A stretch of DNA of 32,618 bases, from the NCBI GenBank assembly GCA_020722345.1, contig DYKZ01000012.1:1-32618 (forward strand), given 5' to 3'. Of this stretch, positions 13,899 through 22,800 are shown one piece after another. Source of the DNA: Anaerolinea thermophila (GTDB lineage: Bacteria; Chloroflexota; Anaerolineae; Anaerolineales; Villigracilaceae). Every line of letters starts with the position of its first letter. The first letter of the stretch is position 1. The translations under genes were made by a program, and so were the position numbers. Under the pieces are notes generated by a model. It searched no databases and was not told the origin of the DNA. It saw only the letters and a program-made list of their open reading frames with translations.

Positions 13899-14189
13899 AT
13901 GAAAAGACAGGTCGAGATGATCCTGAAGGCGCTGTTGGCGGCGAGTCTGGCGTCATCCCTGTTGGGTTGCGCCGCTGCCAGACCGCCTCAGCGGATTCAG
14001 GACGCCATACACACGGCGAACCGCTATATGCCCGAGTACGTGGCCGAGGCCAACAAAGCCCTGGCCGACGCGGAGCACCCGGACCGGGAGCGCCTGGCCG
14101 GCATCGGTGACCGGTTGGCCGAGGTATTGGACGCCATGGACCGTTGGGCGTCGGGGCAGGAAAAAACGCCGGAGGGGGACAAGCAATGA
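13899..14189 (+). CDS. Small lipoprotein
   Basis: From the ATG at 13899 (GGGAGGGG upstream) the product is 96 residues. It begins with a short basic stretch (MKRQVE), a hydrophobic helix and a lipobox, LLGC, with the modified Cys at residue 24. The mature part of about 73 residues is mostly helical and charged (AIHTANRYMPEYVAEANKAL). It should be a membrane-anchored lipoprotein. Phage lipoproteins are usually outer spanins (Rz1) or superinfection exclusion proteins, but no neighbouring endolysin, holin or Rz is present. Its stop overlaps the next start (ATGA). It lies between the integrase cassette and the large terminase. Confidence 0.75.
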   Translation: MKRQVEMILKALLAASLASSLLGCAAARPPQRIQDAIHTANRYMPEYVAEANKALADAEHPDRERLAGIGDRLAEVLDAMDRWASGQEKTPEGDKQ

Positions 14190-14548
14190 AGGAAATCCTG
14201 GAACGGAACAGCGAGGCAGTCCGCGAGGCTGGACGGCAACTGGTCGAGATCGGTACGGAGCTGGCTGCCGGGAAGATCGACGATGCCCTGGCCCGGCTCG
14301 ATACCGCACGGCAGGCTTACCCCGAGTGGGAGGAGCTCGATCAAGCCGCGGCTGATATCGAAGGGGTGGTCCGCGACCGCGAAGGCGGCAGGGCCGCAGC
14401 CAATTTCGTGCTCGCCGCACTCACTCAAGCGCTGGACGCGGCCCTGACGCAAAATCGCCCGTGCGGCTCGCACCTCGCCGTCCAGCACATCCTGGCCGAG
14501 ATCGTCGGCACGGTCCTCGGGTCGGCCTTGAGGTCTAGGCTGCCCTGA
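14186..14548 (+). CDS. Small helical protein of unknown function upstream of the large terminase
   Basis: The ATG at 14186 overlaps the lipoprotein stop (ATGA) and follows GGAGGGGG, giving 120 residues rather than the longer tracked ORF. The sequence is predicted helical and acidic: LERNSEAVREAGRQLVEIGTE, then ARLDTARQAYPEWEELDQAA. There is a C-terminal hydrophobic segment (ILAEIVGTVLGSAL). No motif is recognised. Its stop overlaps the terminase start (TGATG), so lipoprotein, this protein and terminase are translationally coupled. It may be a packaging accessory or a partner of the lipoprotein. Confidence 0.7.
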   Translation: MKEILERNSEAVREAGRQLVEIGTELAAGKIDDALARLDTARQAYPEWEELDQAAADIEGVVRDREGGRAAANFVLAALTQALDAALTQNRPCGSHLAVQHILAEIVGTVLGSALRSRLP

Positions 14549-16074
14549 TGGCCCGGATATCCGCCAAGGAGCGCAGGCTGGCGGAGACCCTGGCGGACCC
14601 GGTCCTCTGGGGACAGGGATACCTGCGCAACCGCGACGGGGGACAACGGGTCTACTGGCCGCACCAGGCGGAAGACCTGCTCTGCCCGGACAAGAATATC
14701 ATCCACCTCGACGGGCGCGACGTGGGCAAGAGCGTCTGCATCACCACCGACGCCCTGCATTTCGCCTTCACCAACCGCGGCTGCCAGGGACTCGTCGCCG
14801 CGCCCCACCAAGGGCATCTCGACACGCTGATCGAGGAGATCGAGTTCCAGCTCGACGCCAACCCGGAGCTCATGGTCAGCGTGGCTCTCACCAAATACGG
14901 CAAGCCCAAGATTCACCGCAAACCTTACTTCCGGCTCGAATTCACCAACGGCGCGATCCTCTACTTCCGTCCCGCCGGGGCTTACGGCGACGCTTTCCGC
15001 TCACTGCACGTGGACCGGGTTTGGGTTGACGAAGGGGCGTGGCTCACCGAGCGGGCCTGGAAAGCCCTGCGCCAGTGCCTGAAGTCGGGCGGCAGACTGC
15101 GCATCTATTCGACGCCCAACGGGCTGCGTGACACGACCTATTACCGCTTGACCGGCTCGACCCAGTTTCGGGTGTTCCGCTGGCCTTCCTGGCTGCACCC
15201 GGCGTGGACCCAGGAGCGCGAGGCTGAGCTGCTGGAGTTCTACGGCGGGCGGGACAGCGCGGGCTGGCAGCACGAGGTGGCCGGCGAACACGGCAAGCCT
15301 TCCTACGGGGCGTTCAACATCGAGCACCTCAATCTCTGCCGACAGGACGTGGTCGAGTACCAGAAGGTCGTCGTCACCGGCGAGGAACTGCGCGGCTGCG
15401 CCACCGAGGATGAATCCCACGACCGCCTGGAGATGCTGCTCAATCTCATGCCGCGGACCGGCGTCTTCTGGATCGGAGGAGATCTGGGCTACACCAACGA
15501 CCCGACGGAGATCGTCGTGTTTCAGGAGATCGAACTGCCCGAGCGCAGGATCGTCAAGCTGGTCCTGCGGGTCCGCATGGAGCATGTGGCCTATCCGCAC
15601 ATCGCCCAGACCGTCGCTCTTCTGGACCGGTATTACACAGCCGCGGGCATCGGCGTGGACAACGGCGGCAACGGGATGGCTGTCGTGCAGGAACTGCTTA
15701 CCCTGGACAAGTACAAGGATCTGGCTCTCCAAGGGCGGCTGCGCGGTTACGACTTCGGGGGCATGACCACCCTGGCCGTGCGCGACGGCCACGAGGTCAG
15801 GAAGCGGACCAAGGAATTCATGACCAGCCTTATCGCCGGGGCGCTGCAGCGACGTCAGCTCGTGTTCCCCGTCGAGGACCTGGAGATCGAGGACCAGTTC
15901 ACCACCCACACCTACACGCTGCACGACGGGCGCATCGTCTACTCAAAGGGCAACGACCATGTCATCGACGCCGTGCGCTGCGCCATGCTGGCCCGGGAGC
16001 AGTCCGTCCTCAACCAGGTGGGCGAGGAGACGGTTTCCTTGGTGCCCCTGACGACCGACCCCGTGTTTATCTAA
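14548..16074 (+). CDS. terL: Terminase large subunit (ATPase and nuclease)
   Basis: This 508-residue protein has the two domains of a DNA-packaging motor. The ATPase part has a Walker A-like GRDVGKS (about residues 56-62), a Walker B RVWVDEG near residue 158 and a coupling segment RIYSTPNG. The nuclease part starts near residue 309 with IGGDLGYTND (metal-binding Asp), then GIGVDNGGNG and a final acidic residue in DHVIDAVRCA near residue 475. It would translocate DNA into the prohead through the portal and cut it. It starts with a TGATG overlap with the upstream gene. The AbiE cassette follows in the opposite orientation and separates it from the portal gene. Confidence 0.92.
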   Translation: MARISAKERRLAETLADPVLWGQGYLRNRDGGQRVYWPHQAEDLLCPDKNIIHLDGRDVGKSVCITTDALHFAFTNRGCQGLVAAPHQGHLDTLIEEIEFQLDANPELMVSVALTKYGKPKIHRKPYFRLEFTNGAILYFRPAGAYGDAFRSLHVDRVWVDEGAWLTERAWKALRQCLKSGGRLRIYSTPNGLRDTTYYRLTGSTQFRVFRWPSWLHPAWTQEREAELLEFYGGRDSAGWQHEVAGEHGKPSYGAFNIEHLNLCRQDVVEYQKVVVTGEELRGCATEDESHDRLEMLLNLMPRTGVFWIGGDLGYTNDPTEIVVFQEIELPERRIVKLVLRVRMEHVAYPHIAQTVALLDRYYTAAGIGVDNGGNGMAVVQELLTLDKYKDLALQGRLRGYDFGGMTTLAVRDGHEVRKRTKEFMTSLIAGALQRRQLVFPVEDLEIEDQFTTHTYTLHDGRIVYSKGNDHVIDAVRCAMLAREQSVLNQVGEETVSLVPLTTDPVFI

Positions 16075-16108
16075 ACGGGAAACGGCGGCTTGATGCGTGC
16101 GGGGTTTG

Positions 16109-17080
16109 TCAAGACAATCCCTTGTGACGCCTCACGTTGAGCGCCTTCCATTCGAGCAGCGGCTGGGATTGTATGCGTCGCTGAAGAGATTCGTCGGCGG
16201 TCAATATCGTGGGGTCGATCATCCCTCGGTCCAGCAGTAAATCCAAGAACGCCCGCTCGGGGTCCGTGAAAGGCAGCACGGCGGATAGACCTTCACGGCA
16301 TTCCCTTACAAGGCGCGCCCCGTATTCGGCTGATTCCGCTTGGACCTCGGCCGCATTGACGCGCAGCATAGGGACCAACTGCCTGGCCAAATCCATGGCG
16401 TCGAAATCCACATCGTCCGAGGAGACCGTTCTCCAATCCTTTCTGTTCATCGCGCCGTAGACCACGAATCCGATACGAAGGCGGTGGGAATCGAGGTTTT
16501 CCATTCGGAGAATCCGATGGCTGTCGAACAGGTCCCGCGCCTGTCTGCGCGCCAACAACGCCGCGAGCTTCCCGGCCGCCAGTTCATGGTGATCCAGCAC
16601 GGGAATGCCCGTGGCCTGCCAAGTCCCGATGGGATGAGAGTCGCGGGTCGTCACCGGCCACAGCGGGACACGGAACATGAAGTTGATGTCAACTTCGAGG
16701 TTACCGCTCCGGCCGGGGGCGCTTTCATACCGCAACGACCACTTGCCTCCGGCGTGTTCTTCAGGCATCCGCCTGACGGTGAAGCCCTCCCGAGCGAAGA
16801 CCGCTTGAACAGCCTGCTCGACCTTGGGACGCTCGGCGAGCATGCCGTCACGATCTTCGGCTCCCACGTAGTTCAGATCGATGTCTACGGAGAGCCGGGG
16901 AACATCGAAGACGAAAAGATTCAAGGCCGTTCCACCCTTGAGGACCAACTTCCCTTTGAGGAAAGGGTGGCTTCGCATGGCATCGAGCAGCCCAAGCAGG
17001 TGAGCGACCTTTTCGAGCACATCCGGTCTGAAGCCCGTTGCCTGCGCTTCGGCGGCCAGCTTCTCTGGGGAGATTTTCAT
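16109..17080 (-). CDS. abiEii: AbiEii-type nucleotidyltransferase toxin (type IV TA)
   Basis: I choose the ATG at 17080 (minus), preceded by GGGGAGG, which overlaps the antitoxin stop as ATGA. The product has 323 residues. It carries the nucleotidyltransferase signature LKGGTALNLF (GG-T at residues 49-51) followed by LSVDIDLNY (Asp66 and Asp68). AbiEii/AbiGii toxins belong to the DNA polymerase beta superfamily and stop growth of the infected cell. The best studied relatives bind GTP, and related MenT toxins modify tRNA. Later HELAAGKLAALLARRQARDL is a conserved family segment. Its place inside a phage packaging region, opposite to the phage genes, marks it as a cargo (moron) cassette, probably excluding other phages. 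Confidence 0.9.
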   Translation of the reverse strand: MKISPEKLAAEAQATGFRPDVLEKVAHLLGLLDAMRSHPFLKGKLVLKGGTALNLFVFDVPRLSVDIDLNYVGAEDRDGMLAERPKVEQAVQAVFAREGFTVRRMPEEHAGGKWSLRYESAPGRSGNLEVDINFMFRVPLWPVTTRDSHPIGTWQATGIPVLDHHELAAGKLAALLARRQARDLFDSHRILRMENLDSHRLRIGFVVYGAMNRKDWRTVSSDDVDFDAMDLARQLVPMLRVNAAEVQAESAEYGARLVRECREGLSAVLPFTDPERAFLDLLLDRGMIDPTILTADESLQRRIQSQPLLEWKALNVRRHKGLS

Positions 17081-17883
17081 AGTACCTCCCCCCACGCCCG
17101 TTCGAGCACTTCTCTTGGAACCACCAAGTTCCATTCCGACACGAGGCGACCGGATGTCCGCTTGGCGCGGTCCAAATAATGCGGTTGCCGGGGCCGCAGA
17201 TCATGAAGCGCCTTGAGGTGACGGTCCTCCACCATCAACGGTTCGCGGTGCTGTTCGAGAAAGAACCCCACCTTCGCCCCAGTGGTCGCGTTTCCGAGCA
17301 GGAGCGCATACTCCACGACCTTGTCGAGGTCGAAGAACTCGACCGACTCCAGCGACCGCCAGATTTCCTCCCAGCTTCCCGAAAGGTCCGGACGATCCAG
17401 GACGTCCACCAAGGTCCGCTCCAGGCTCGCGACCCGTAGCTCCATTCCGGCGCGCTCTGGGGTCGAAACGCCGACGTGGACTTTTCCCGCGCGGATGAGA
17501 GTGTGTGGAAACCTCGTTCCCCGGAAAACATGGGAGCGGAACGTCAGAGGTCCAAGCGGGCGGGATGCCGAGTACGTGATGTGTGTATAAACCGAGTAAG
17601 CCTTTCCGTGAAACTCCAGCGCCGTATGGTGCGACAACACCGAATCCGGCGTCAGCTTCGCGGCGACGAGGAACGGATCGACCGGATACGAATCCGTATC
17701 GGCTCCCGACGGGATGACGGCATACAATCCGCGGCGTACCCGAACGACGCGTCCGGCCTTCTGGTGGTACGCCAGGAGCGCCTCCTGCGCCCGCCCGCCG
17801 ACTTCACCATGGGACGACAGATGTTTGGCCAACTCCTCTCCGGTGAAAACCGGGTGCTTTCGGAAAAACTCATCATGTTTCAT
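17077..17883 (-). CDS. abiEi: AbiEi-type antitoxin and transcription regulator
   Basis: The protein of 268 residues has an N-terminal winged helix (FFRKHPVFTGEELAKHL, then HQKAGRVVRVRRGLYAVIP) and the conserved continuation DPFLVAAKLTPDSVLSHHTALEFHG, typical of AbiEi antitoxins. The C-terminal part (VASLERTLVDVLDRPDLSG) also matches the family. AbiEi neutralises AbiEii without direct binding (type IV) and represses the operon by binding inverted repeats in the promoter. Here a promoter with two inverted repeats lies immediately upstream. The gene is first in the operon and coupled to abiEii by an ATGA overlap. Confidence 0.9.
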   Translation of the reverse strand: MKHDEFFRKHPVFTGEELAKHLSSHGEVGGRAQEALLAYHQKAGRVVRVRRGLYAVIPSGADTDSYPVDPFLVAAKLTPDSVLSHHTALEFHGKAYSVYTHITYSASRPLGPLTFRSHVFRGTRFPHTLIRAGKVHVGVSTPERAGMELRVASLERTLVDVLDRPDLSGSWEEIWRSLESVEFFDLDKVVEYALLLGNATTGAKVGFFLEQHREPLMVEDRHLKALHDLRPRQPHYLDRAKRTSGRLVSEWNLVVPREVLERAWGEVL

Positions 17884-17912
17884 TGTCGGTATCCTTGACT
17901 TAGTTTCACGTT

Positions 17913-17933
17913 ACCCATAGTAATATTATGGGT
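17913..17933. promoter_or_regulatory. AbiE operator-like inverted repeat 1, overlapping the -10 box
   Basis: ACCCATA (17913-17919) and TATGGGT (17927-17933) form a perfect 7-bp inverted repeat with 7 bp between. It covers the -10 box, so a bound repressor would block RNA polymerase. The ACCCAT/ATGGGT arms recur in inverted repeat 2. Confidence 0.7.
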
Positions 17934-17951
17934 TTTGAGTAAAAAAGTCAA
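17923..17951 (-). promoter_or_regulatory. Sigma-70-type promoter of abiEi-abiEii
   Basis: Read on the minus strand, TTGACT (17946-17951) and TAATAT (17923-17928) are separated by exactly 17 bp, close to the consensus. The abiEi ATG at 17883 is 40 nt beyond the -10 box. This is the best host-type promoter in the window and contrasts with the unusual bipartite motif used before phage operons. Confidence 0.8.
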
Positions 17952-17980
17952 GTGCAAAGTCTGGGCTTCTTGACGGCATC

Positions 17981-18014
17981 ACGCGAAACCCATCTGAAAT
18001 TATGGGTTTCGCGT
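17981..18014. promoter_or_regulatory. AbiE operator-like inverted repeat 2 (13-bp arms)
   Basis: ACGCGAAACCCAT (17981-17993) and ATGGGTTTCGCGT (18002-18014) are perfect inverted arms separated by 8 bp. The inner ACCCAT/ATGGGT matches inverted repeat 1. It lies upstream of the -35 box of the abiE promoter. Two operator copies fit the cooperative autoregulation known for AbiEi proteins. No T-run follows, so it is not a good terminator. Confidence 0.7.
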
Positions 18015-18044
18015 GCGTGTATCAAGCGCTGAACAACCCGCCCA

Positions 18045-18075
18045 CCGACGTTCCTTCCCCGCCTCCGGTAGATAA
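18045..18075 (+). promoter_or_regulatory. Bipartite promoter-like motif, copy 4 (variant)
   Basis: CCGACG at 18045 and CTCCGGTAGATAA at 18063, same spacing. The second half differs from the other copies (GATAA for GGTAT). It lies between the AbiE operators and the portal gene, 147 nt before the portal GTG. Confidence 0.55.
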
Positions 18076-18103
18076 CCCCAGGAGCGGGCTTTCCCCGCCA
18101 CAC

Positions 18104-18185
18104 GGCGCGAATGTCGCGCCCACAAGGGCAAGACAAATCCGCAGGACAGCGGATTTGGACGGCCGAAGGCCGCCCGAAGGGGGCG
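18104..18185 (+). other. Run of stem-loops in the portal gene leader
   Basis: Successive perfect stems are GGCGCGA-ATG-TCGCGCC (18104-18120), AAATCCGC-AGGACA-GCGGATTT (18135-18156), CGGCC-GAA-GGCCG (18160-18172) and CGCCC/GGGCG (18171-18185, sharing bases with the third). They lie between promoter-like copy 4 and the portal ribosome binding site (AGAGGA). They could stabilise the late mRNA, control portal translation or form a small RNA. Confidence 0.5.
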
Positions 18186-18222
18186 AGCCAAGAAAGGCGA
18201 GCATCAAACCGAGAGGACCACG

Positions 18223-19827
18223 GTGGAAACACGAAGCAACTCGACACACGACAGCCCGGCATCCGGATCGGGCGCTGAGCCGACGCCGCTTTCAGCGGAC
18301 GGTCTGGTGCTCGTTCCTCTGGCAGCAGCCGCGGCCTTGGACCCGTCCGTGTTCAGCAAGGTCAACGCCTCCGAAGCGATCCCGGCCTCCTGGGAGGACC
18401 GGGCGCGCAAGGCCTGGGAGTACTACCTCGAAGAGCCGCTGGTGAAGAACTGCGTCAACTCGTGGCGCACCTTCGCCGTGGGCGAAGAGATCAAGATCGC
18501 GGGCGATGACGAGAAGGTGAAGTGGGAGGCCGTGGATGTCGCCGAGCGCCTGAGCGTCTCCAAGTTTGTCAAGGACATGATTCTCCAACTCCTGGTCAAA
18601 GGCGACGCCGTCGGATTCAAACGCTACACCAAGGACGGCAAGGACCTGGAGGAACTGGTCTGCGTCAACCCGGTTTCGGTCAAGGTCAAGTACGCCCAAG
18701 GGCGGCTCGTCGAAGCCCGGCAGACGCCGGAAGACAATCCCGCCGCGGACGAGGGGCTGGACCTTCCCGTGGAGCAGGTGCTCCACCTCAAGTGGGACGC
18801 GCCGGCCTTCTCGCCACGGGGCAACTCGCTCGTCCTTCCCGCGTTCCAGTCCATCGAACTCCTCCGCGATTACCGCCGGGCCGAACAGGCCATCGCCAAG
18901 CGCTGGGCCACGCCTTTCAGGCTTCTCAAAGTCGGCGGCGCGTTCGGCCAGAAGATGGTCATGCCCGACCAGAAGATGCTCGAACAGGTTCGGGACATGG
19001 TCAACAAGATGGACCTCAAAAGCGGCTTGGTCGTCCCCTTCTACGTCACGGTCGAGACCCACGGCACCGAGGGGCAGGTCCTCAACGTCGAGGACAAGGT
19101 CGAGGAAGTGAAGGAGGACATCGTCGTGGCGCTCGGCCTCTCGCGGTCGCTGGTGACCGGGGACGGCCCGAACTTCGCCACGGCATCGGTGAGTCTTCAG
19201 AAGATGCTGGTGATGATCCGGGAGATCAAGCAGGCCGCCCGGATCATCCTGAACTGGATATTCAACGACTGGCTGGAGCTCAAAGGCTGGGAAGACAAGA
19301 CGCTCCAGTTCCTGTTCAACGACCTCGATCCCTCGGACGCGGTCGATTTCAAGCGCCTGCTCATCGAGCTCTATGACCGCAAGCTCATCAGCCGTTCGAG
19401 CCTGCAACTGAAGATGGACCTCGACCCTGACATCGAGGCCGCCAACCGGGAAACCGAGAAGCGCTCGGTGGACATGCTCGACGAAAAGCAGATCAAGCCC
19501 ATCGTCGATATGGTGACGGCCGGGATCATGGGCGTCGAGACGGCGCAGGAGATGCTCGGCCTCGACCCGGCGAAGAACCCGGCTGGGAGCCGCGCCGAGG
19601 CATCGTGGGCCGGACCGTTCGCCCGAGCAAGCGTCGCCGCCGTCTGTGATGACTGCGCGCATTTCGACGGCGATCTCAACCACTGCCGGGTCCAACGAAA
19701 CGAAACCACCTTCGATACCCCGGTCTGCCGTTTCTTCGACCCTAAGACCGCTGCGATGGAACGCGGCTCCGACCGGGAAAAGGAACCGACGTCCCGGCAG
19801 GCGGCGTGCCGGGAGTGCGGGGGATGA
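18223..19827 (+). CDS. Portal protein with a Cys-rich C-terminal extension
   Basis: A GTG start after GAGAGGA gives 534 residues. The central portion has typical portal features: NCVNSWRTFAVGEEIKI, DMILQLLVKGDAVGFKRY, a proline-containing LHLKWDAPAFSPRGNS loop and the IVVALGLSRSLVTGDGPNFATA segment near residues 302-323. Portals form a dodecameric ring through which DNA enters and leaves the head. The last ~65 residues are unusual, with CDDCAHFDGDLNHC and further Cys (PVCRFFD, AACRECGG) resembling a zinc-binding knuckle. The gene follows promoter-like copy 4 and is coupled by ATGA to the MuF gene. Confidence 0.88.
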   Translation: METRSNSTHDSPASGSGAEPTPLSADGLVLVPLAAAAALDPSVFSKVNASEAIPASWEDRARKAWEYYLEEPLVKNCVNSWRTFAVGEEIKIAGDDEKVKWEAVDVAERLSVSKFVKDMILQLLVKGDAVGFKRYTKDGKDLEELVCVNPVSVKVKYAQGRLVEARQTPEDNPAADEGLDLPVEQVLHLKWDAPAFSPRGNSLVLPAFQSIELLRDYRRAEQAIAKRWATPFRLLKVGGAFGQKMVMPDQKMLEQVRDMVNKMDLKSGLVVPFYVTVETHGTEGQVLNVEDKVEEVKEDIVVALGLSRSLVTGDGPNFATASVSLQKMLVMIREIKQAARIILNWIFNDWLELKGWEDKTLQFLFNDLDPSDAVDFKRLLIELYDRKLISRSSLQLKMDLDPDIEAANRETEKRSVDMLDEKQIKPIVDMVTAGIMGVETAQEMLGLDPAKNPAGSRAEASWAGPFARASVAAVCDDCAHFDGDLNHCRVQRNETTFDTPVCRFFDPKTAAMERGSDREKEPTSRQAACRECGG

Positions 19828-22800
19828 TCGGTGCGCTCGCGGCCAAACGTCCGCTATCCCAAGCCGAGGCCATCCGCCTGGCCACGGAGAAGAGCGTCCG
19901 CGCCCGCAATCTCTATACGGAGCAAACGGTCGCCGATCTGACCGCGATGCTCGCCGCCGCCGAAGAGGAGGTGCGCCGAGCCATCCTCCGCTACAAGAGC
20001 CTCGGCTCCCTTCCCGATAACAAACTCGCCGCTCTCGAAGGCCTCAAGAAACTGCAAACCGACATCCAGGAGACCACGAGCCGCCTGCACCGGGAGCAGA
20101 CGCTGCTTTTCCGGAAGACGGCCAAGACATCCTTCCGCCAAGGCGTCTACCGCGGCATCGACGAGTTCGCCGCGGCCCAGCTTCCCTTCTACCGTGACCT
20201 GACCCCGGAGGGTATCGACAAACTCGCCGCCCGAGTGCTCACCCTGGTGGACACCGATGCCCTCGATTTCATGACCAATTACAACCTGGTCCTGGCCGGC
20301 GACGTCAACCGCGAGCTGGCCGACGGCATCAAGCGGGTCGTGATGGGCGGCGTCGCCACCGGCAAGGGCGTGGAGGACATCGTCCGCGACCTCGGGCGCG
20401 TGGTGAAAGACCCTGAGTCCTTCCGCTACGCCGGTTCCAAGGTGTTCACCAAGGCCCAGTATCGCATGGAGGTGATCGCCCGCACGGAGGTCCTGCGCGC
20501 TCACAACCAGGGGCGACTCAAGTTCCACGACCAGGTTGGAGTCCGGAAGCTCGAATGGATGACCATGGAGGACGAGCGGGTCTGCCCGGTCTGCGGGCCG
20601 CTGGACGGCAAGGTATTTGACACGAACCGCTTTCCCCAGCAACCGGCCCATCCCAACTGTCGCTGTACGAGTGTGGTCGCGTGGCCCCTGGTGATCTGCG
20701 GAGGAGAGCTGGGGGCCAAAGCCGCGGCTGAACCCGCCGCGTGCATCATCCCGCCCCAGACCATCGAAGAGCAGGCGAAGGCCAAGGCGGCGGAAGACGC
20801 GAAGCTCAAGGCAGCCTTCGAGGGCGGACAGATCGCCGACCTGAACACTTTGAGCGTGAAGCAACTCCAGACCCTGGCCAAGCAGAACGGCGTCTCCATC
20901 GCCCGGACCAAGGCCGACTTCATCCATCTGCTCGACGCGGCGGAGCCGGGCGTGGACCACTCCAACCTCGCCGGAGCCGCGCTCGATGCCAAGCTCAAGG
21001 AACATAAGATCGGCCTGCTCCGCACCAAGGACGACCTGATTCAACTCCTGGCGCAGAAACAGGCGTCCCTCAAGCAGGCGCAGCAACTGGCGGACCAGCT
21101 CAAGAAGATTCCGCCGAGCGGCGGGCTGCATGACCTCACCGTGGTCGAACTCCAGGAGATGGCCAAAGCCAAGGGCGTCTCCCTCAACATGACCAAGCAG
21201 GACGTGATCGACCTGCTCGACGAGTTGGAACCCGGCGTCGATCACAAGGCGCTCCAAGGCGCGACCCTGATCGACGCCAAGAAGAAGCACCACATCGGCC
21301 CGCTCAAGAACAAGCAGCAGCTTGTCAAGGCGCTGGAAAAGGCGGCCGGTGAGGAACTGGCGGAAAAGGCCAAGAAGGAAGCTCTCGAAGCAGCCGAGAA
21401 GGCCGCAATCAACAAGGCGAAGCTGGCCGTCGAACAGACCTCTGCGAAGGTGATCGTGCCGGAGTCCCCCGCAGGATACGCCGACTTCCTCTCGGCGGTG
21501 AAAGATGCGGAAGCGGCGCTCGCGGCTTCGCCCGGTCTGCCGCAGGAGATACTCGAAGGACACGCCAAAGAGCTCGCCCTCAAGAAAAAGCTATTTCAGG
21601 ATCAGGTCGCGGCCATGAAGGTGGGCGACCTCAAGACCCTGGCCAAGGACACAAAGCTCAAGCACTGGCAGTGGGCGAACAAGGACGAACTGGTCACTCT
21701 GCTTACGGAGACCGACCCGGCCAAGATCGAGGCCGCCAAGGCCGGCATCGAAACGAAACACGCAGCCTGGCTGGAAAAGCACGGCGGCAAGAAGAAGGTC
21801 GCCGCGCCCGAATCGGCGAAGCCCGCGCCGACTCCGAAACCGACGCAGCCGTCCCCGCCGGTTTTCACCAAGAAAGGCGCTCAGTTCGAGGAGACGGACG
21901 CGGCATGGATCGCCAAGGGCAAGCCGGGGAACTTCACATCCGCGGGCAAGGCCCAGGTCGGCGGCGCGCACAGCAAGGAGTTCTGGACCGATGAAAAAGG
22001 CGACCGCTGGCTGTTCAAACCGGTGGAACGTTCCGGCGACGACTTCATCGCCTATGGAGAGGAAGCCGCCTACAAGATCGGACGCCTCATCGATCCGGAC
22101 GCAGTCGAGGTCCGCACCATCCGCTTGAATGGACGCCTCGGCTCCATCCAGAGGTGGCGGACCGATCTGAAGGAACGCTTCGACTTCGCCGGATTGGACC
22201 TCGCAGACCTCACCACCCTCGACATCGAGCAGATTCAGCGGGAGCACGTCGTCGATTGGCTGATTTCCAATCACGACGGCCATGCCAAGCAATTTCTGCG
22301 GGCTCGTGACGGGAAGGTCTACGGCATCGACAAGGGGCAGATCTTCAAATACCTGGGCGAGGACCGCCTGGCCGTCGACTATCACCCGAACGCCAAGTAC
22401 GGAGAACAAGAGCCCTTTTACAATACGGTTTTCCGCGCCGCCAAGGAAGGCAAGGTCAAAATCGATCCCGCGGCGACTCTCCGCTACATCCGCGAGGCGG
22501 AGAAGATCGCCGACGAGGATTACCTGGCCATCCTGCGCCCCTACGCCGAGGGACGGTTCGGAGGGGACGAATCCCGCAAGCAAGCCTTTTACGATTTAGC
22601 ACTTGCTCGGAAAAGGACTCTTCGGCGCGACTTCGAGGGTTTCTATGCGGACGTATTGGGCCGTCGGGACTTCCGTTTCGAGGATGTGTTGGAGGCGCTG
22701 CCGAAGACGCGACTGGGGCCGACCGAGGAGGCGTTTCTTGAGGAAGTCCGTTCACTCGGCTGGCAGGGGAAGGTATTGCCCTTCGATGAGGACGACATCG

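Noticed and set aside
16100-16120. Hairpin-like GGG-TTTGTC/GACAA-CCC between terL and abiEii as a bidirectional terminator
   Set aside because: The stem is short with a mismatch, overlaps the abiEii stop codon and has no convincing T-run.
19854-21563. 569-codon minus-strand ORF, with similar long ones at 18292-19695, 25310-26968 and 29589-31196
   Set aside because: All lie opposite genes with recognisable domains and have the skewed composition of antisense frames.
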